From positions 1,129,934 through 1,179,355 of the forward strand of contig NZ_HE610976.1 in NCBI RefSeq assembly GCF_000285495.1: a DNA stretch of 49,422 nucleotides. Direction: 5' to 3'. The position numbers and the translations under genes are program-made. The notes under the pieces are model-generated. The model made no database searches, was not told the origin of the DNA, and saw only the letters and a list, made by a program, of their open reading frames with translations. The DNA is from Oceanobacillus massiliensis str. N'diop (GTDB taxonomy: Bacteria; Bacillota; Bacilli; Bacillales; Amphibacillaceae). Below, piece after piece: positions 30,501-37,884 of this stretch (the stretch's first letter is position 1; every line of letters starts with the position of its first letter).

Positions 30501-31087
30501 TCCTCGGGGCACAGCAGCACGGTTTCATTGATTCCGTTGGTTTCGATATGTATTCCCAGATGCTAACCGATGCCATTGATGCTCGTAAAGCAGGCAAGGA
30601 TATTGAGGAAATTACGCCATTTGAACCGGAACTCACATTGAATCTGGATGCATATATACCGGATGAATATATTAAAGATGAAAAACAGAAAATTGATATC
30701 TATAAACAATTCCAGGGTATGAGTCTCAAACAGGATATAGAGGAATTAAAGGATGAATTGATTGACCGATTTGGTGATTATCCAACAGAAGTCAATAATT
30801 TATTCACGGTTACTTCTCTGAAAATGCATGCGAAAAAAGAGCGTGTCGAATCGATTACCGAACGAAATAAGAAGATTGTTGTTTTGATAGAAGATAAACG
30901 AAGCCAGCAGATTGATGGGTCGAAGCTTTTTGAACTGGCCAATGAGTTTGGCCGCAATGTTCAGCTTGGTACCGAGAACCAAAAGCTGAAAATCGTCTTT
31001 AAATGGTCAAACGAAACCGCACACAGCAAATATGAGGTCGTCGAAAGCTTTATCGATAAATTAAGTGGCGTCAATCGGGATAATTAA
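27563..31087 (+). CDS. mfd: Transcription-repair coupling factor Mfd
   Basis: Mfd pushes stalled RNA polymerase off damaged DNA and recruits UvrA to start nucleotide excision repair. The order of domains in its 1174 residues is a UvrB-like module (about 1-350), the RNA-polymerase interaction domain (near 500, with GDYVVHANHGVGRYLG), the translocase with P-loop GDVGYGKTEVAIRAAF near 650 and DEEQ box in LIVDEEQRFGVKHKEK, and a C-terminal TRCF domain (from about 1010, ITPFEPELTLNLDAYIP). No key motif is missing. It lies between fin and spoVT, as in B. subtilis. Confidence 0.98.
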   Translation: MKGINHYLQSKEDVQSIVSGITGGMKEQLIAGLSGSARSMLVSVINQSIQRPVLLVTHQLVQAQQLYDDLTEFMNESDVHLYPVNELIASEISISSPELRAQRIEALTEWSRRKSGILIAPVAALKRILPPQDYWSNYQLHFKNGEEIEMDAYLTSLVDMGYERVSMVTTPGEFSRRGGIIDIYPITEQLPIRIELFDEEIDSIRYFDAETQRSLDKAEEIIIGPATELLLTDEDLLAASERLENELAATLKKMKKPEAKEQLIEVMEHDITRMKNLERFQEMYKYIGLLYSKPASLLDYLTQDGLIILDEMSRIQETATNLDTEEAEWYSSLLEGNKMVRNSQFSFDWNTVLETMNQQRIYMSVFLRHIPNTQPENIINLSSRVMQEFHGQMHLFKNELKRWEKGEFSVVILAPNQKRADKIYSILADYDIDSAISKDLKLPVEIPTIAIGNLTSGMELPMHKLAIITENELFKKRSKRPRRQQKITNAERIKSYQELKIGDYVVHANHGVGRYLGIETLEVNDLHKDYMLIKYSGDDKLFVPIDQIDLVQKFVGSEGKEPKLYKLGGSEWAKVKRKVQSSVEDIADDLIKLYAEREAKKGFAFSEDTEMQREFESSFPYQETEDQLRCIEEIKQDMEKERPMDRLLCGDVGYGKTEVAIRAAFKAVADGKQVAILVPTTILAQQHFETIRERFQDHAINIGLLSRFRTKKQQTETLNGVRKGTVDVVIGTHRLLSKDVEYRDLGLLIVDEEQRFGVKHKEKIKQLKTNVDVLTLTATPIPRTLHMSMLGVRDLSVIETPPENRFPIQTYVMEYNPIFMREAIEREMARGGQVFFLYNRVENIDKVARDLGMLVGDARIAVAHGQMNENELENVIFGFLEGEYDVLVSTTIIETGVDIPNVNTLIVNNADRMGLSQLYQLRGRVGRSNRVAYAYFTYQKDKVLTEVAEKRLQAIKEFTELGSGFKIAMRDLSIRGAGNLLGAQQHGFIDSVGFDMYSQMLTDAIDARKAGKDIEEITPFEPELTLNLDAYIPDEYIKDEKQKIDIYKQFQGMSLKQDIEELKDELIDRFGDYPTEVNNLFTVTSLKMHAKKERVESITERNKKIVVLIEDKRSQQIDGSKLFELANEFGRNVQLGTENQKLKIVFKWSNETAHSKYEVVESFIDKLSGVNRDN

Positions 31088-31103
31088 AAATTCATTTTGG
31101 AAT

Positions 31104-31132
31104 GTATAGTTATTTCTGGATGAATTATACTA
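31104..31132 (+). promoter_or_regulatory. Possible sigma-G promoter of spoVT
   Basis: GTATA (31104-31108), a 17-bp spacer, then TATACTA (31126-31132), one base from the sigma-G -10 consensus CATNNTA. It lies 180 bp upstream of spoVT, a known sigma-G gene. I see nothing else in 31133-31300. Confidence 0.4.
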
Positions 31133-31314
31133 AAACCACACTTGGTGATTTTTACACATTTAATATGTGCTCAGAAGCTCGGGAAAAAGGTTGCTGGCGA
31201 TTAAGATATAATCCCTTATAGCCATGGTGGCATTTTATCAGACCATTTGAACATTTTATTAAGTGAGCAAACATAACAAGAGTAATCATCATTAGAAAGT
31301 GAGGCTGCTTAGAG

Positions 31315-31848
31315 ATGAAAGCAACAGGAATTGTACGTCGAATTGATGATTTAGGCAGAGTGGTTGTCCCGAAAGAAATCAGAAGAACATTGCGTATCCG
31401 TGAAGGAGATCCACTGGAAATATTCGTTGATAGAGAAGGGGAAGTAATTTTAAAGAAATACTCTCCCATAAATGAATTGGGTCATTTTGCCAAAGAATAC
31501 GCTGAAGCGTTATTCAACTCCCTGCAAATGCCGGTTATTATCAGTGACAGAGATGAGGTAATCGCCATTGCAGGAGAATCAAAAAAGGATTTCTTAAATA
31601 AAAATATTGGAGCTCAATTGACAAAAACGATTGAAGGAAGATCCCAAGTGTTTGAAGTAGACTCAGCCGATCTGGAAATAATTGAGGGTCATCAGCAGGA
31701 ATTGCAATCCTATTGTATCAGTCCAATTATTGCAAACGGAGATCCAATCGGGTGTGTGATGATTTTTTCCAAAGATGAAAAAGTCAGCAAGGTGGAGCAG
31801 AAGGCGGCAGAAACAGCTGCTGGATTTTTGGCCAAACAGATGGAATAG
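31315..31848 (+). CDS. spoVT: Stage V sporulation protein T
   Basis: SpoVT is a forespore transcription regulator that fine-tunes sigma-G genes and spore germination traits. Residues 1-50 form an AbrB-like DNA-binding domain (KATGIVRRIDDLGRVVVPKEI), closely related to the AbrB protein at 11.7 kb. A helical linker and a GAF-like domain follow (about 55-177; MPVIISDRDEVIAIAG, CISPIIANGDPIGCVMIF). The 177 residues match the family. Its AGAGG-rich leader and strong terminator mark a single-gene unit. Confidence 0.97.
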   Translation: MKATGIVRRIDDLGRVVVPKEIRRTLRIREGDPLEIFVDREGEVILKKYSPINELGHFAKEYAEALFNSLQMPVIISDRDEVIAIAGESKKDFLNKNIGAQLTKTIEGRSQVFEVDSADLEIIEGHQQELQSYCISPIIANGDPIGCVMIFSKDEKVSKVEQKAAETAAGFLAKQME

Positions 31849-31857
31849 TACTTAATG

Positions 31858-31898
31858 AACCTGTCCCGGGAGTGCATGCTGCCGGGGACAGGTTTTTT
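31858..31898 (+). terminator. Terminator after spoVT
   Basis: AACCTGTCCCGG pairs with CCGGGGACAGGTT and TTTT follows; this is one of the most stable hairpins in the window. Confidence 0.9.
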
Positions 31899-31960
31899 AC
31901 TGCCAAAAATATGGAAAAGAAGTTCTGTACCATCTGGCAAACGATAGATTCAGTAACCTA

Positions 31961-31969
31961 TGGTATACT
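31961..31969 (+). promoter_or_regulatory. Possible extended -10 promoter of yabM
   Basis: TGG plus TATACT (31964-31969) forms an extended -10 element 31 bp before the yabM start. I see no good -35. Confidence 0.45.
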
Positions 31970-31999
31970 AATATAAAATTTACTTGAAGGACGCTAATC

Positions 32000-33598
32000 A
32001 TGAATGGGAACGAAACAAATAGGCTGGTGAAAGGTGCATTGCTTCTGACATTTGCAGGACTCATCAGTAAAATACTAAGTGCGGGCTATCGGATTCCTTT
32101 GCAGAATCTGACAGGGGATATTGGATTTTATATCTATCAGCAGATCTATCCTTTGCTCGGCATAGCCCTGACACTATCTTTATATGGCTTCCCATCCGCC
32201 ATATCAAAAATGGCGGTCGAATGGAAGGCCGCAGGGAAGCACCTTTCCTACCGGGAATTCTATCTTCCCATTTTCCTGATTCTAGGGGCGATAAATGGAG
32301 CAATCTTTCTATTTATATCACTGAATGCAGCGGCAATAGCCGGCTGGGCTGGGGATGATAATTTAGTGCGTGCCTATCGATTGGCCGCATTTGCCTTTCT
32401 GCTTATCCCCTTTTCCGCATTGCTGAGAGGGGTCTATCAGGGGAAATATTATATGAAGCCGACTGCTTTTTCTCAAATAGGCGAACAGCTTGTACGCGTG
32501 TCTATCATCATTATTGCAGCTGTCTATGTCGCTTCCGGGAAACAACCTTTATATGAAATTGGGCAGGCCGCAGCACTGGCATCAATTTGCGGTGGAGCTG
32601 CAGCCATTCTCATTCTTGCATTTTTCTTTAGGAAAACGCATTTGGTTTCCAATGAGCGGTATAAGATTCCTTGGAATTATTTTATGAAAACGCTGTTGAT
32701 TCTTGGTATTGTTGCGGCACTGAATCATATGGTCCTGCTTGTTATCCAGTTTGCGGATGCATTTACATTGATTCCAAGCCTGAAGCAATACGGTCTGTCT
32801 CAAATGGAGGCAATGGAAGCAAAGGGTGTCATTGACCGCGGACAGCCGCTTATCCAGCTTGGAATGGTACTCGGTTCTTCTTTTGCGCTGGCCATGATTC
32901 CGTCTATCTCAAAGGATAAGCTGGCCGCAGATCAGGATCAGGCAGGGTTTTATAATTATATTCGGGCTGCACTGCTTTTTAGCTTTTATTTAGCGGCAGG
33001 GGCGACAATCGGTCTTATTGCTATATTCCCAGAAACCAATCTGCTGTTGTTCCAAAATGATAAGGGAACGGCGGAATTGCAAATACTGGTATTAGCGATA
33101 TTCCTTTGCTCCATGTCGATTACAGCAACCTCCATTCTTCAGGGGCTGGGCAACATTAAGAGGACAGCAGGATTTATTCTGGTTGCCCTATTTATGAAAT
33201 GGACAGGGAACCAGCTGCTTGTACCTGAATGGGGGATCATGGGCAGTGCCATTGCAACGGTCCTCAGCTTACTGGTCTTATGTATTATTGTGATGTATGA
33301 ACTGAAAAGGAAATTACCTGGACTTGATTTCCTGCGAAGGATTAACTGGCAAGGACTGCTTATCGCGAGTGCTGCTATGCTCGCATATATCTTTCTGGTT
33401 GATTGGCTGTTTTCCGATGTGGCAGCTGATTCCCGGTTAGCATTGCTGATGTATGTTTTATTTATTGCGCTGACAGGCGGCATCATCTTCATCTGCATTC
33501 TTTTGCGATGCAGAGCATTTACAGAGCAAGAACTGAAGATGCTGCCTAAATCGGAGCTGTTTATACGTATTTATAAAGGGAGGAACAGGCATGGGTAA
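32000..33598 (+). CDS. yabM: Polysaccharide biosynthesis / lipid flippase family protein YabM (MVF/SpoVB-like)
   Basis: A 532-residue integral membrane protein of the MOP superfamily, related to SpoVB and the lipid II flippases. About 14 hydrophobic helices alternate with short loops. The N-terminus (LVKGALLLTFAGLISKIL) and IPLQNLTGDIGFYIYQQIYPL are typical of SpoVB-like members. The transported lipid-linked substrate is unknown; a cell-wall or spore-envelope precursor is an inference. Its last 8 bp overlap yabN, so the two are coupled. Confidence 0.9.
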   Translation: MNGNETNRLVKGALLLTFAGLISKILSAGYRIPLQNLTGDIGFYIYQQIYPLLGIALTLSLYGFPSAISKMAVEWKAAGKHLSYREFYLPIFLILGAINGAIFLFISLNAAAIAGWAGDDNLVRAYRLAAFAFLLIPFSALLRGVYQGKYYMKPTAFSQIGEQLVRVSIIIIAAVYVASGKQPLYEIGQAAALASICGGAAAILILAFFFRKTHLVSNERYKIPWNYFMKTLLILGIVAALNHMVLLVIQFADAFTLIPSLKQYGLSQMEAMEAKGVIDRGQPLIQLGMVLGSSFALAMIPSISKDKLAADQDQAGFYNYIRAALLFSFYLAAGATIGLIAIFPETNLLLFQNDKGTAELQILVLAIFLCSMSITATSILQGLGNIKRTAGFILVALFMKWTGNQLLVPEWGIMGSAIATVLSLLVLCIIVMYELKRKLPGLDFLRRINWQGLLIASAAMLAYIFLVDWLFSDVAADSRLALLMYVLFIALTGGIIFICILLRCRAFTEQELKMLPKSELFIRIYKGRNRHG

Positions 33599-35042
33599 AA
33601 TTGAAGTCATTGGACTTGGTGCAGGAGATGCAGAACAGCTTCCGCTTGGCATCTATAGAAAACTGACACAGTCTGAGACAATAATATATACTAGGACAAT
33701 TGATCATCCGGTAATTGAAACATTGAAGGCAGAGGATGTCAGATTTGATTCATTTGATGCCATGTATGAGGAAGAAGAACAATTTGGTGCGGTGTATGAA
33801 CGTATTACAGAGGCATTGCTTGGCTATGCAATGGAATCCGATCAAACGATCATCTATGCCGTTCCCGGGCATCCAATGCTCGCTGAGAAAACGGTCCAGC
33901 TCTTATTGGAACAGGATGCCGTAGACGTTAAGGTTGCCGGGGGACAGAGCTACCTGGATGACTTATTTACGTCGCTAAAAATAGATCCGATTGAAGGCTT
34001 TCAATTTGCCGATGGTACATCGTTCAATCGAAGTGAGCTGGATTACCGGCATCACATTATATTCTGCCAAGTGTATGATCGCTTTATTGCCTCTAACGTC
34101 AAACTGGCGCTGCTGGAAGATCTTCCGCCTGATTATGAGGTTACCATTGTCGAAGCTGCAGGAAGCAATCTGGAGAAAATCACCGTAGTTCCCTTAGAAG
34201 AGCTCGATCACTCCATGGAAATCAGTAATTTAACAAGTGTTTACATACCGCCTGTACCAGAATATCTGCTGCACCATACATTCTCGAAGCTGAAAGAAGT
34301 AATGGCAACTTTAAGGGGTCCTGATGGATGCCCTTGGGACCGGGAGCAGACCCATGAATCTCTTCGGGAATATACAATAGAGGAAGTGTATGAACTAATT
34401 GATGCCATTGATGCACAAGATGATGCCAACATCATCGAAGAGCTTGGAGATATCCTCATGCATGTGCTGCTGCATAGCCAAATTGGCACCGATGCCGGCT
34501 ATTTTACGATTGATGATGTAATCCGATCTATTACAGACAAGATGATTTTCCGCCACCCCCACGTTTTCTCAGATACAAAAGTGAACTCTGTTGATGATGT
34601 AACCAAAAACTGGGATCAACTCAAGAAGGAGGAGAAGGGAGATCAGCGCCAGTCGGTACTCGATGGTGTCCCAACACATCTGCCGGCGCTTGCCAAGGCT
34701 TTTAACCTTCAGAAAAAGGCAGCAAAGGTTGGCTTTAATTGGGAAGATGTCCAGCACATCTGGGAGAAGCTTGATGAGGAGATAAAAGAGGTACAGGAAG
34801 CAATCGAAAGCAAGACACCAGATGATATAGAAGATGAATTCGGAGATGTTCTATTTGTACTGGCCAACCTGACAAGGTATTATAAAATTAACCCCGAAAT
34901 AGCGTTAAATAGGGCTAACCGAAAATTCATTTCACGCTTTACGTATATAGAAGAACAATTGAAACAGCAGGAGAAGGACATAAACAAGGCAACGCTGGAA
35001 GAAATGGATGCATACTGGAATCAAGCAAAAGAAAGAGAGTGA
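33591..35042 (+). CDS. yabN: Tetrapyrrole methylase domain / nucleoside triphosphate pyrophosphohydrolase MazG fusion (YabN)
   Basis: A two-part protein of 483 residues. Residues 1-220 form a tetrapyrrole-methylase-like domain (IEVIGLGAGDAEQL; VPGHPMLAEKTVQLL) of unknown substrate. Residues 225-480 form a MazG pyrophosphohydrolase with two repeats; metal-binding EExxE and ExxD patterns appear in EEVYELIDAI/EELGDILMH and EEIKEVQEAI/DEFGDVLFV. MazG enzymes destroy abnormal NTPs or dNTPs. It overlaps yabM and is followed 4 bp later by rqcP. Confidence 0.95.
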   Translation: MGKIEVIGLGAGDAEQLPLGIYRKLTQSETIIYTRTIDHPVIETLKAEDVRFDSFDAMYEEEEQFGAVYERITEALLGYAMESDQTIIYAVPGHPMLAEKTVQLLLEQDAVDVKVAGGQSYLDDLFTSLKIDPIEGFQFADGTSFNRSELDYRHHIIFCQVYDRFIASNVKLALLEDLPPDYEVTIVEAAGSNLEKITVVPLEELDHSMEISNLTSVYIPPVPEYLLHHTFSKLKEVMATLRGPDGCPWDREQTHESLREYTIEEVYELIDAIDAQDDANIIEELGDILMHVLLHSQIGTDAGYFTIDDVIRSITDKMIFRHPHVFSDTKVNSVDDVTKNWDQLKKEEKGDQRQSVLDGVPTHLPALAKAFNLQKKAAKVGFNWEDVQHIWEKLDEEIKEVQEAIESKTPDDIEDEFGDVLFVLANLTRYYKINPEIALNRANRKFISRFTYIEEQLKQQEKDINKATLEEMDAYWNQAKERE

Positions 35043-35046
35043 TACC

Positions 35047-35304
35047 ATGAGATTGGATAAATTTTTGAAAATATCCCGGATAATAAAAAGAAGAACATTG
35101 GCAAAAGAGGTTGCTGAACAGGGGCGGATTACCGTGAATGGAAATACGGCCAAGGCTTCCACCGTCCTTACACCTGGAGATGAACTGGTTATTCGCTTTG
35201 GACAGAAGCTTGTGACTGTTAAAGTAAATGATCTAAGGGAAAATGTAAGAAAAGATGAAGCAGAAACACTATATACAATTGTCAAAGAAGAAAAGGTTGA
35301 ATAG
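35047..35304 (+). CDS. rqcP: RNA-binding S4 domain protein RqcP (YabO)
   Basis: RqcP is an S4-domain protein that helps RqcH add alanine tails to nascent chains on obstructed 50S subunits, part of ribosome-associated quality control. The 85-residue protein reads MRLDKFLKISRIIKRRTLAKEV in short conserved blocks with GRITVNGNTAKAS and IRFGQKLVTVKV. The ATG at 35047 fits the family; the ORF upstream from 35008 lies within yabN. Together with tilS, pth and the rRNA enzymes it adds to the translation-quality theme. Confidence 0.95.
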   Translation: MRLDKFLKISRIIKRRTLAKEVAEQGRITVNGNTAKASTVLTPGDELVIRFGQKLVTVKVNDLRENVRKDEAETLYTIVKEEKVE

Positions 35305-35318
35305 AGTTCTATACTTGT

Positions 35319-35358
35319 CCCTCCTATCATAAATTAATAATGATAAGGAGGGTTTTTT
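35319..35358 (+). terminator. Hairpin-T6 element between rqcP and yabP that includes the yabP ribosome binding site
   Basis: CCCTCCTATCAT (35319-35330) pairs with ATGATAAGGAGGG (35340-35352), one bulge, followed by T6 directly before the yabP ATG. The right arm holds AAGGAGGG, the yabP ribosome binding site. A possible sigma-E -10 (CATAAATT, 35328-35335) lies in the left arm, with a poor -35; transcripts starting after it would lack the left arm and leave the site free. Confidence 0.7.
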
Positions 35359-35661
35359 ATGAACTATTATGAGAACAAAGAAACAACGACCCGTGTCGAG
35401 ACCGACCATTCTGTAAAGTTGAATAACCGCAAAAATCTGGAGATAACCGGTGTAAAGGAAGTCGATAGCTTTGATAATGAAGAGTTTTTACTTGAAACGG
35501 TAATGGGATACTTAATCATCAGGGGGCAGAATCTGCAGCTGAAAAACCTTGATGTGACAGAAGGCGTCGTTACCATAAAAGGTAAGATTTATGAGCTTTC
35601 CTATGTCGATGAACAGCAGCAGGAGAAAGCTAAAGGATTTTTTAGCAAGCTGTTCCGATGA
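35359..35661 (+). CDS. yabP: Sporulation protein YabP
   Basis: YabP is a 100-residue mother-cell protein required for normal spore formation in B. subtilis, with a YabP/YqfC fold. The conserved core is SVKLNNRKNLEITGVKEV and TVMGYLIIRGQNLQLKNLDV, each seen here. It ends at KGFFSKLF. The yabP stop overlaps the yabQ ATG as ATGA, so both are translated together. The ribosome binding site is inside a terminator-like hairpin, which could silence the pair during growth. Confidence 0.93.
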   Translation: MNYYENKETTTRVETDHSVKLNNRKNLEITGVKEVDSFDNEEFLLETVMGYLIIRGQNLQLKNLDVTEGVVTIKGKIYELSYVDEQQQEKAKGFFSKLFR

Positions 35662-36257
35662 CACTTGGCATCCAGTTCCTGACAATGATCGCCATGGTTT
35701 TAAGCGGTATTTATTTGGGTATCGTACAGGAAACCTTCCGCCGGTTTACACGATACTGGAAAAAGCGGATTCTATTAACTTATTTCCTGGAATGCTGCTT
35801 TTGGCTGACACAGACCGCCATTATATATTATGTGTTATTTCGTGTGAATGCGGGGGAAGTGAGGCTATATGTTCTCCTGGCGTGTTTTCTCGGATTTTCT
35901 GTTTATCAGGTCTTGTTAAGGTCAGTCTATAAGAAGCTATTGGAAAGATTAATCCGAATCGGAGCTGCTATCTATCGGTTTTTCAGCAGATTGGTCCATA
36001 TGCTTATTATTTCGCCAATTTCTTGGTGCATTCGCTTCATTATACGCCTGATTATGTCGATAATAATGTTGTTGACTACCATCATCCTGTTTATATTAAA
36101 GGTACTTTTCGCCCCATTTCGGTGGATTTTAATCGGTATTTATCGATTGCTGCCCAAACCAATTAAAAACTTTTTAAACAAAATAGCAGGATTTTATAGT
36201 ACAATGAAGAATATATGTTATAAATGGGTGAAGTATCTCAAGTTTAAGAGGAGGTAA
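35658..36257 (+). CDS. yabQ: Spore cortex biosynthesis protein YabQ
   Basis: YabQ is a membrane protein of the mother cell needed for cortex formation. Of 199 residues, the first 75 contain about three or four hydrophobic segments (LGIQFLTMIAMVLSGIYLGIV and LTYFLECCFWLTQTAIIYYVL), followed by basic and hydrophobic stretches up to residue 165. The C-terminus is lysine-rich. It starts within the yabP stop codon and is followed by divIC after 5 bp. Confidence 0.92.
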   Translation: MTLGIQFLTMIAMVLSGIYLGIVQETFRRFTRYWKKRILLTYFLECCFWLTQTAIIYYVLFRVNAGEVRLYVLLACFLGFSVYQVLLRSVYKKLLERLIRIGAAIYRFFSRLVHMLIISPISWCIRFIIRLIMSIIMLLTTIILFILKVLFAPFRWILIGIYRLLPKPIKNFLNKIAGFYSTMKNICYKWVKYLKFKRR

Positions 36258-36262
36258 GAGCT

Positions 36263-36643
36263 TTGTCGTCAAAGAAAAAAACGATAACAAGATTAGACTC
36301 GAATTATATGCAGCAGTACGATGCGTACATAGAAAGACAAAAGAGAAAAAAGCAGCGGCTGATTCGTCGTCTTGCGTTATTTTCTATTGTTATAGCACTG
36401 ACTATAGGGACTATGGCTGTATACCATTTGAAACAGAGGGAACTTCAGGCGGAAAAAATAGAGCAGTATGAACAACTCGAAGAAAAGCTTGCAACATTGA
36501 AAAAGGAAGAAGAGAAAATGACGGAAGAGATAGAGCTGTTAAATGATAAGGATTATGTCCTCGATATCGCTCGCACGAATTACTTCTTCTCTAAAGAGGG
36601 TGAATTAATCTTCAAGCTCCCGAATGAAGACCCATCTTATTGA
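36263..36643 (+). CDS. divIC: Cell division protein DivIC
   Basis: DivIC is a bitopic septal protein that forms a complex with DivIB and FtsL. Residues 1-38 are cytoplasmic and very basic (RQKRKKQRLIRR), residues 39-57 form the single membrane helix (LALFSIVIALTIGTMAVY), and residues 60-100 form a heptad-patterned coiled coil rich in E and K. The extracytoplasmic end contains YVLDIARTNYFFSKEGELIF, the family signature. The start is a TTG at 36263, 8 bp after GAGGAGG. Its stop codon lies inside the -35 box of the yabR promoter. Confidence 0.94.
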   Translation: MSSKKKTITRLDSNYMQQYDAYIERQKRKKQRLIRRLALFSIVIALTIGTMAVYHLKQRELQAEKIEQYEQLEEKLATLKKEEEKMTEEIELLNDKDYVLDIARTNYFFSKEGELIFKLPNEDPSY

Positions 36644-36668
36644 CACTTTTATAACGGATTAATATACT
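36640..36668 (+). promoter_or_regulatory. Sigma-A promoter of yabR
   Basis: TTGACA (36640-36645) and TATACT (36663-36668) are 17 bp apart. The divIC stop codon TGA is part of the -35 box. Confidence 0.8.
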
Positions 36669-36712
36669 ATATAAGAACTACATTTAATCTTTTAAGGAGG
36701 AGCATTTTTTTT

Positions 36713-37096
36713 ATGTCAATCGAAGTAGGCAGCAAGCTGCAGGGGAAGGTAACCGGAATAACTAATTTTGGAGCGTTCGTGGAGCTGGAGGCAGGAAAAA
36801 CCGGCTTGGTCCATATTAGTGAGGTTGCTGATAACTATGTCAAAGACATTAATGAACATTTGACAGTAGGTGACGAGGTCACTGTAAAGGTTATTAATGT
36901 CGAAAAGGACGGAAAAATTGGCTTATCGATCAAGAAAGCGAAGGATCGACCAGTCCGCCAAAAAAGTCCAAAAGAACGGACTGAGAATTTTGAATCGAAA
37001 ATGAATCGTTTTCTCAAAGATTCAGAAGATCGATTAGCCTCTTTGAAAAAGCATACGGAATCCAAACGCGGAGGCCGTGGTGCGAAAAGAGGATAG
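36713..37096 (+). CDS. yabR: S1 domain RNA-binding protein YabR
   Basis: A 127-residue protein with one N-terminal S1 RNA-binding domain (about 4-75; VGSKLQGKVTGITNFGAFVEL and GLVHISEVAD) and a basic tail (KHTESKRGGRGAKRG) that probably also contacts RNA. It resembles general stress protein 13-type S1 proteins, and its function is not established. A strong promoter and an AAGGAGGAG site suggest high expression. It is the last conserved gene before the accessory stretch. Confidence 0.94.
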   Translation: MSIEVGSKLQGKVTGITNFGAFVELEAGKTGLVHISEVADNYVKDINEHLTVGDEVTVKVINVEKDGKIGLSIKKAKDRPVRQKSPKERTENFESKMNRFLKDSEDRLASLKKHTESKRGGRGAKRG

Positions 37097-37133
37097 CAGT
37101 TGCTGTCTATAGACAATGCTCTACTATATATTT

Positions 37134-37173
37134 AAAAGCAGGCGCCAAGGAAAAGGGCATCTGCTTTTTATTT
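37134..37173 (+). terminator. Terminator after yabR
   Basis: AAAAGCAG (37134-37141) pairs with CTGCTTTT (37161-37168), and inner GCGCC can pair with GGGC; T's follow. Confidence 0.8.
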
Positions 37174-37184
37174 TGGAATGGAAT

Positions 37185-37238
37185 CAAGAAAAGACCATGC
37201 AGCATAACCGTTTTCAGGTCCTTTGCTTGCATGGTCTT
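37185..37238 (-). terminator. Terminator of the minus-strand tRNA-Met gene
   Basis: Read on the minus strand, AAGACCATGCA (37238-37228) pairs with TGCATGGTCTT (37201-37191) and TTCTT follows. It lies 30 bp past the tRNA 3' end. Confidence 0.75.
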
Positions 37239-37267
37239 AAGTAAAATAAAGCATCTGTTTTTTTTGA

Positions 37268-37341
37268 TAGCGGCGGAGGGGATCGAACCCACGACCTCAC
37301 GGGTATGAACCGTACGCTCTCGCCAGCTGAGCTACACCGCC
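37268..37341 (-). tRNA. tRNA-Met (CAT), elongator type
   Basis: The 74-nt gene folds into a full cloverleaf: acceptor GGCGGTG, D-arm GCTC/GAGC, anticodon stem TACGG/CCGTG with loop TTCATAC, and T-loop TTCGATC. G1 and the absence of the initiator features point to the elongator tRNA. The first acceptor pair is G-T. The T-stem (GTGGG with CCCTC) has one T-T mismatch. The discriminator A is followed by TCA, so CCA is not encoded and must be added. B. subtilis also has a tRNA-Met gene between yabR and spoIIE. Confidence 0.93.
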
Positions 37342-37360
37342 AAATAAGTCAACAAAAAAT

Positions 37361-37389
37361 ATATTACATTACAGAACGCACTATGTCAA
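37361..37389 (-). promoter_or_regulatory. Sigma-A promoter of tRNA-Met
   Basis: On the minus strand TTGACA (37389-37384) and TAATAT (37366-37361) are 17 bp apart, ending 20 bp before the mature 5' end. Confidence 0.78.
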
Positions 37390-37443
37390 TAGGAAATGAT
37401 AAAAAATGACTGTTTTCTCAAAGATTGCTTTTTTAAATAAATG

Positions 37444-37656
37444 CTTTATCCCTGCTCCGGAAATACACTACGCTTTCCGCGGGCTCGCGATGAGCCTCCT
37501 CGCTCGCAAAGTTCGCTCCCTGTGGGGTCTCATCGTCTTCGCTTTCCTGCAGGACAAGGAAGGCTGCTTCAGCAAGACATCGCACGCAGAAATTGCGAAT
37601 GCAATTTCAAGGAGTCTCCGTGTATTTCCTCCGCTAAGATTTGGCCTTCTGAATCG
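37444..37656 (+). repeat. Class A intergenic repeat, copy A2 (long form)
   Basis: It matches A1 closely, including the 59-nt insert (37554-37612). The inner stem is CGATGAG (37488-37494) with CTCATCG (37529-37535), where A1 and A3 have CGCTAAG with CTTAGCG: two paired positions changed on both sides. No gene is supported here; the two open frames of up to 93 codons are repeat translations. Confidence 0.9.
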
Positions 37657-37694
37657 AATTACTGATATTCGATTCGATGTAATTTGATGATATG

Positions 37695-37850
37695 CTTTAT
37701 CCCCACTCCGGAAATACACTGCGCTTTCCGCGGGCTCGCGCTAAGCCTCCTCGCTCGCAAAGTTCGCTCTCTGTGGGGTCTTAGCGTCTTCGCTTTTCCC
37801 GCAGGAGTCTCCGTGTATTTCCTCCGTTATGATTTGGCTTTCAGAATTAA
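37695..37850 (+). repeat. Class A intergenic repeat, copy A3 (short form)
   Basis: Same ends and arms as A1, with CGCTAAG (37739-37745) and CTTAGCG (37780-37786), but without the 59-nt insert: CCCGCAGG runs straight into AGTCTCCG. It is followed by a class B copy in the same arrangement as A1-B2. Confidence 0.9.
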
Positions 37851-37884
37851 ATTACTGATAATTACTAAGCTGATGGATTGGAGC

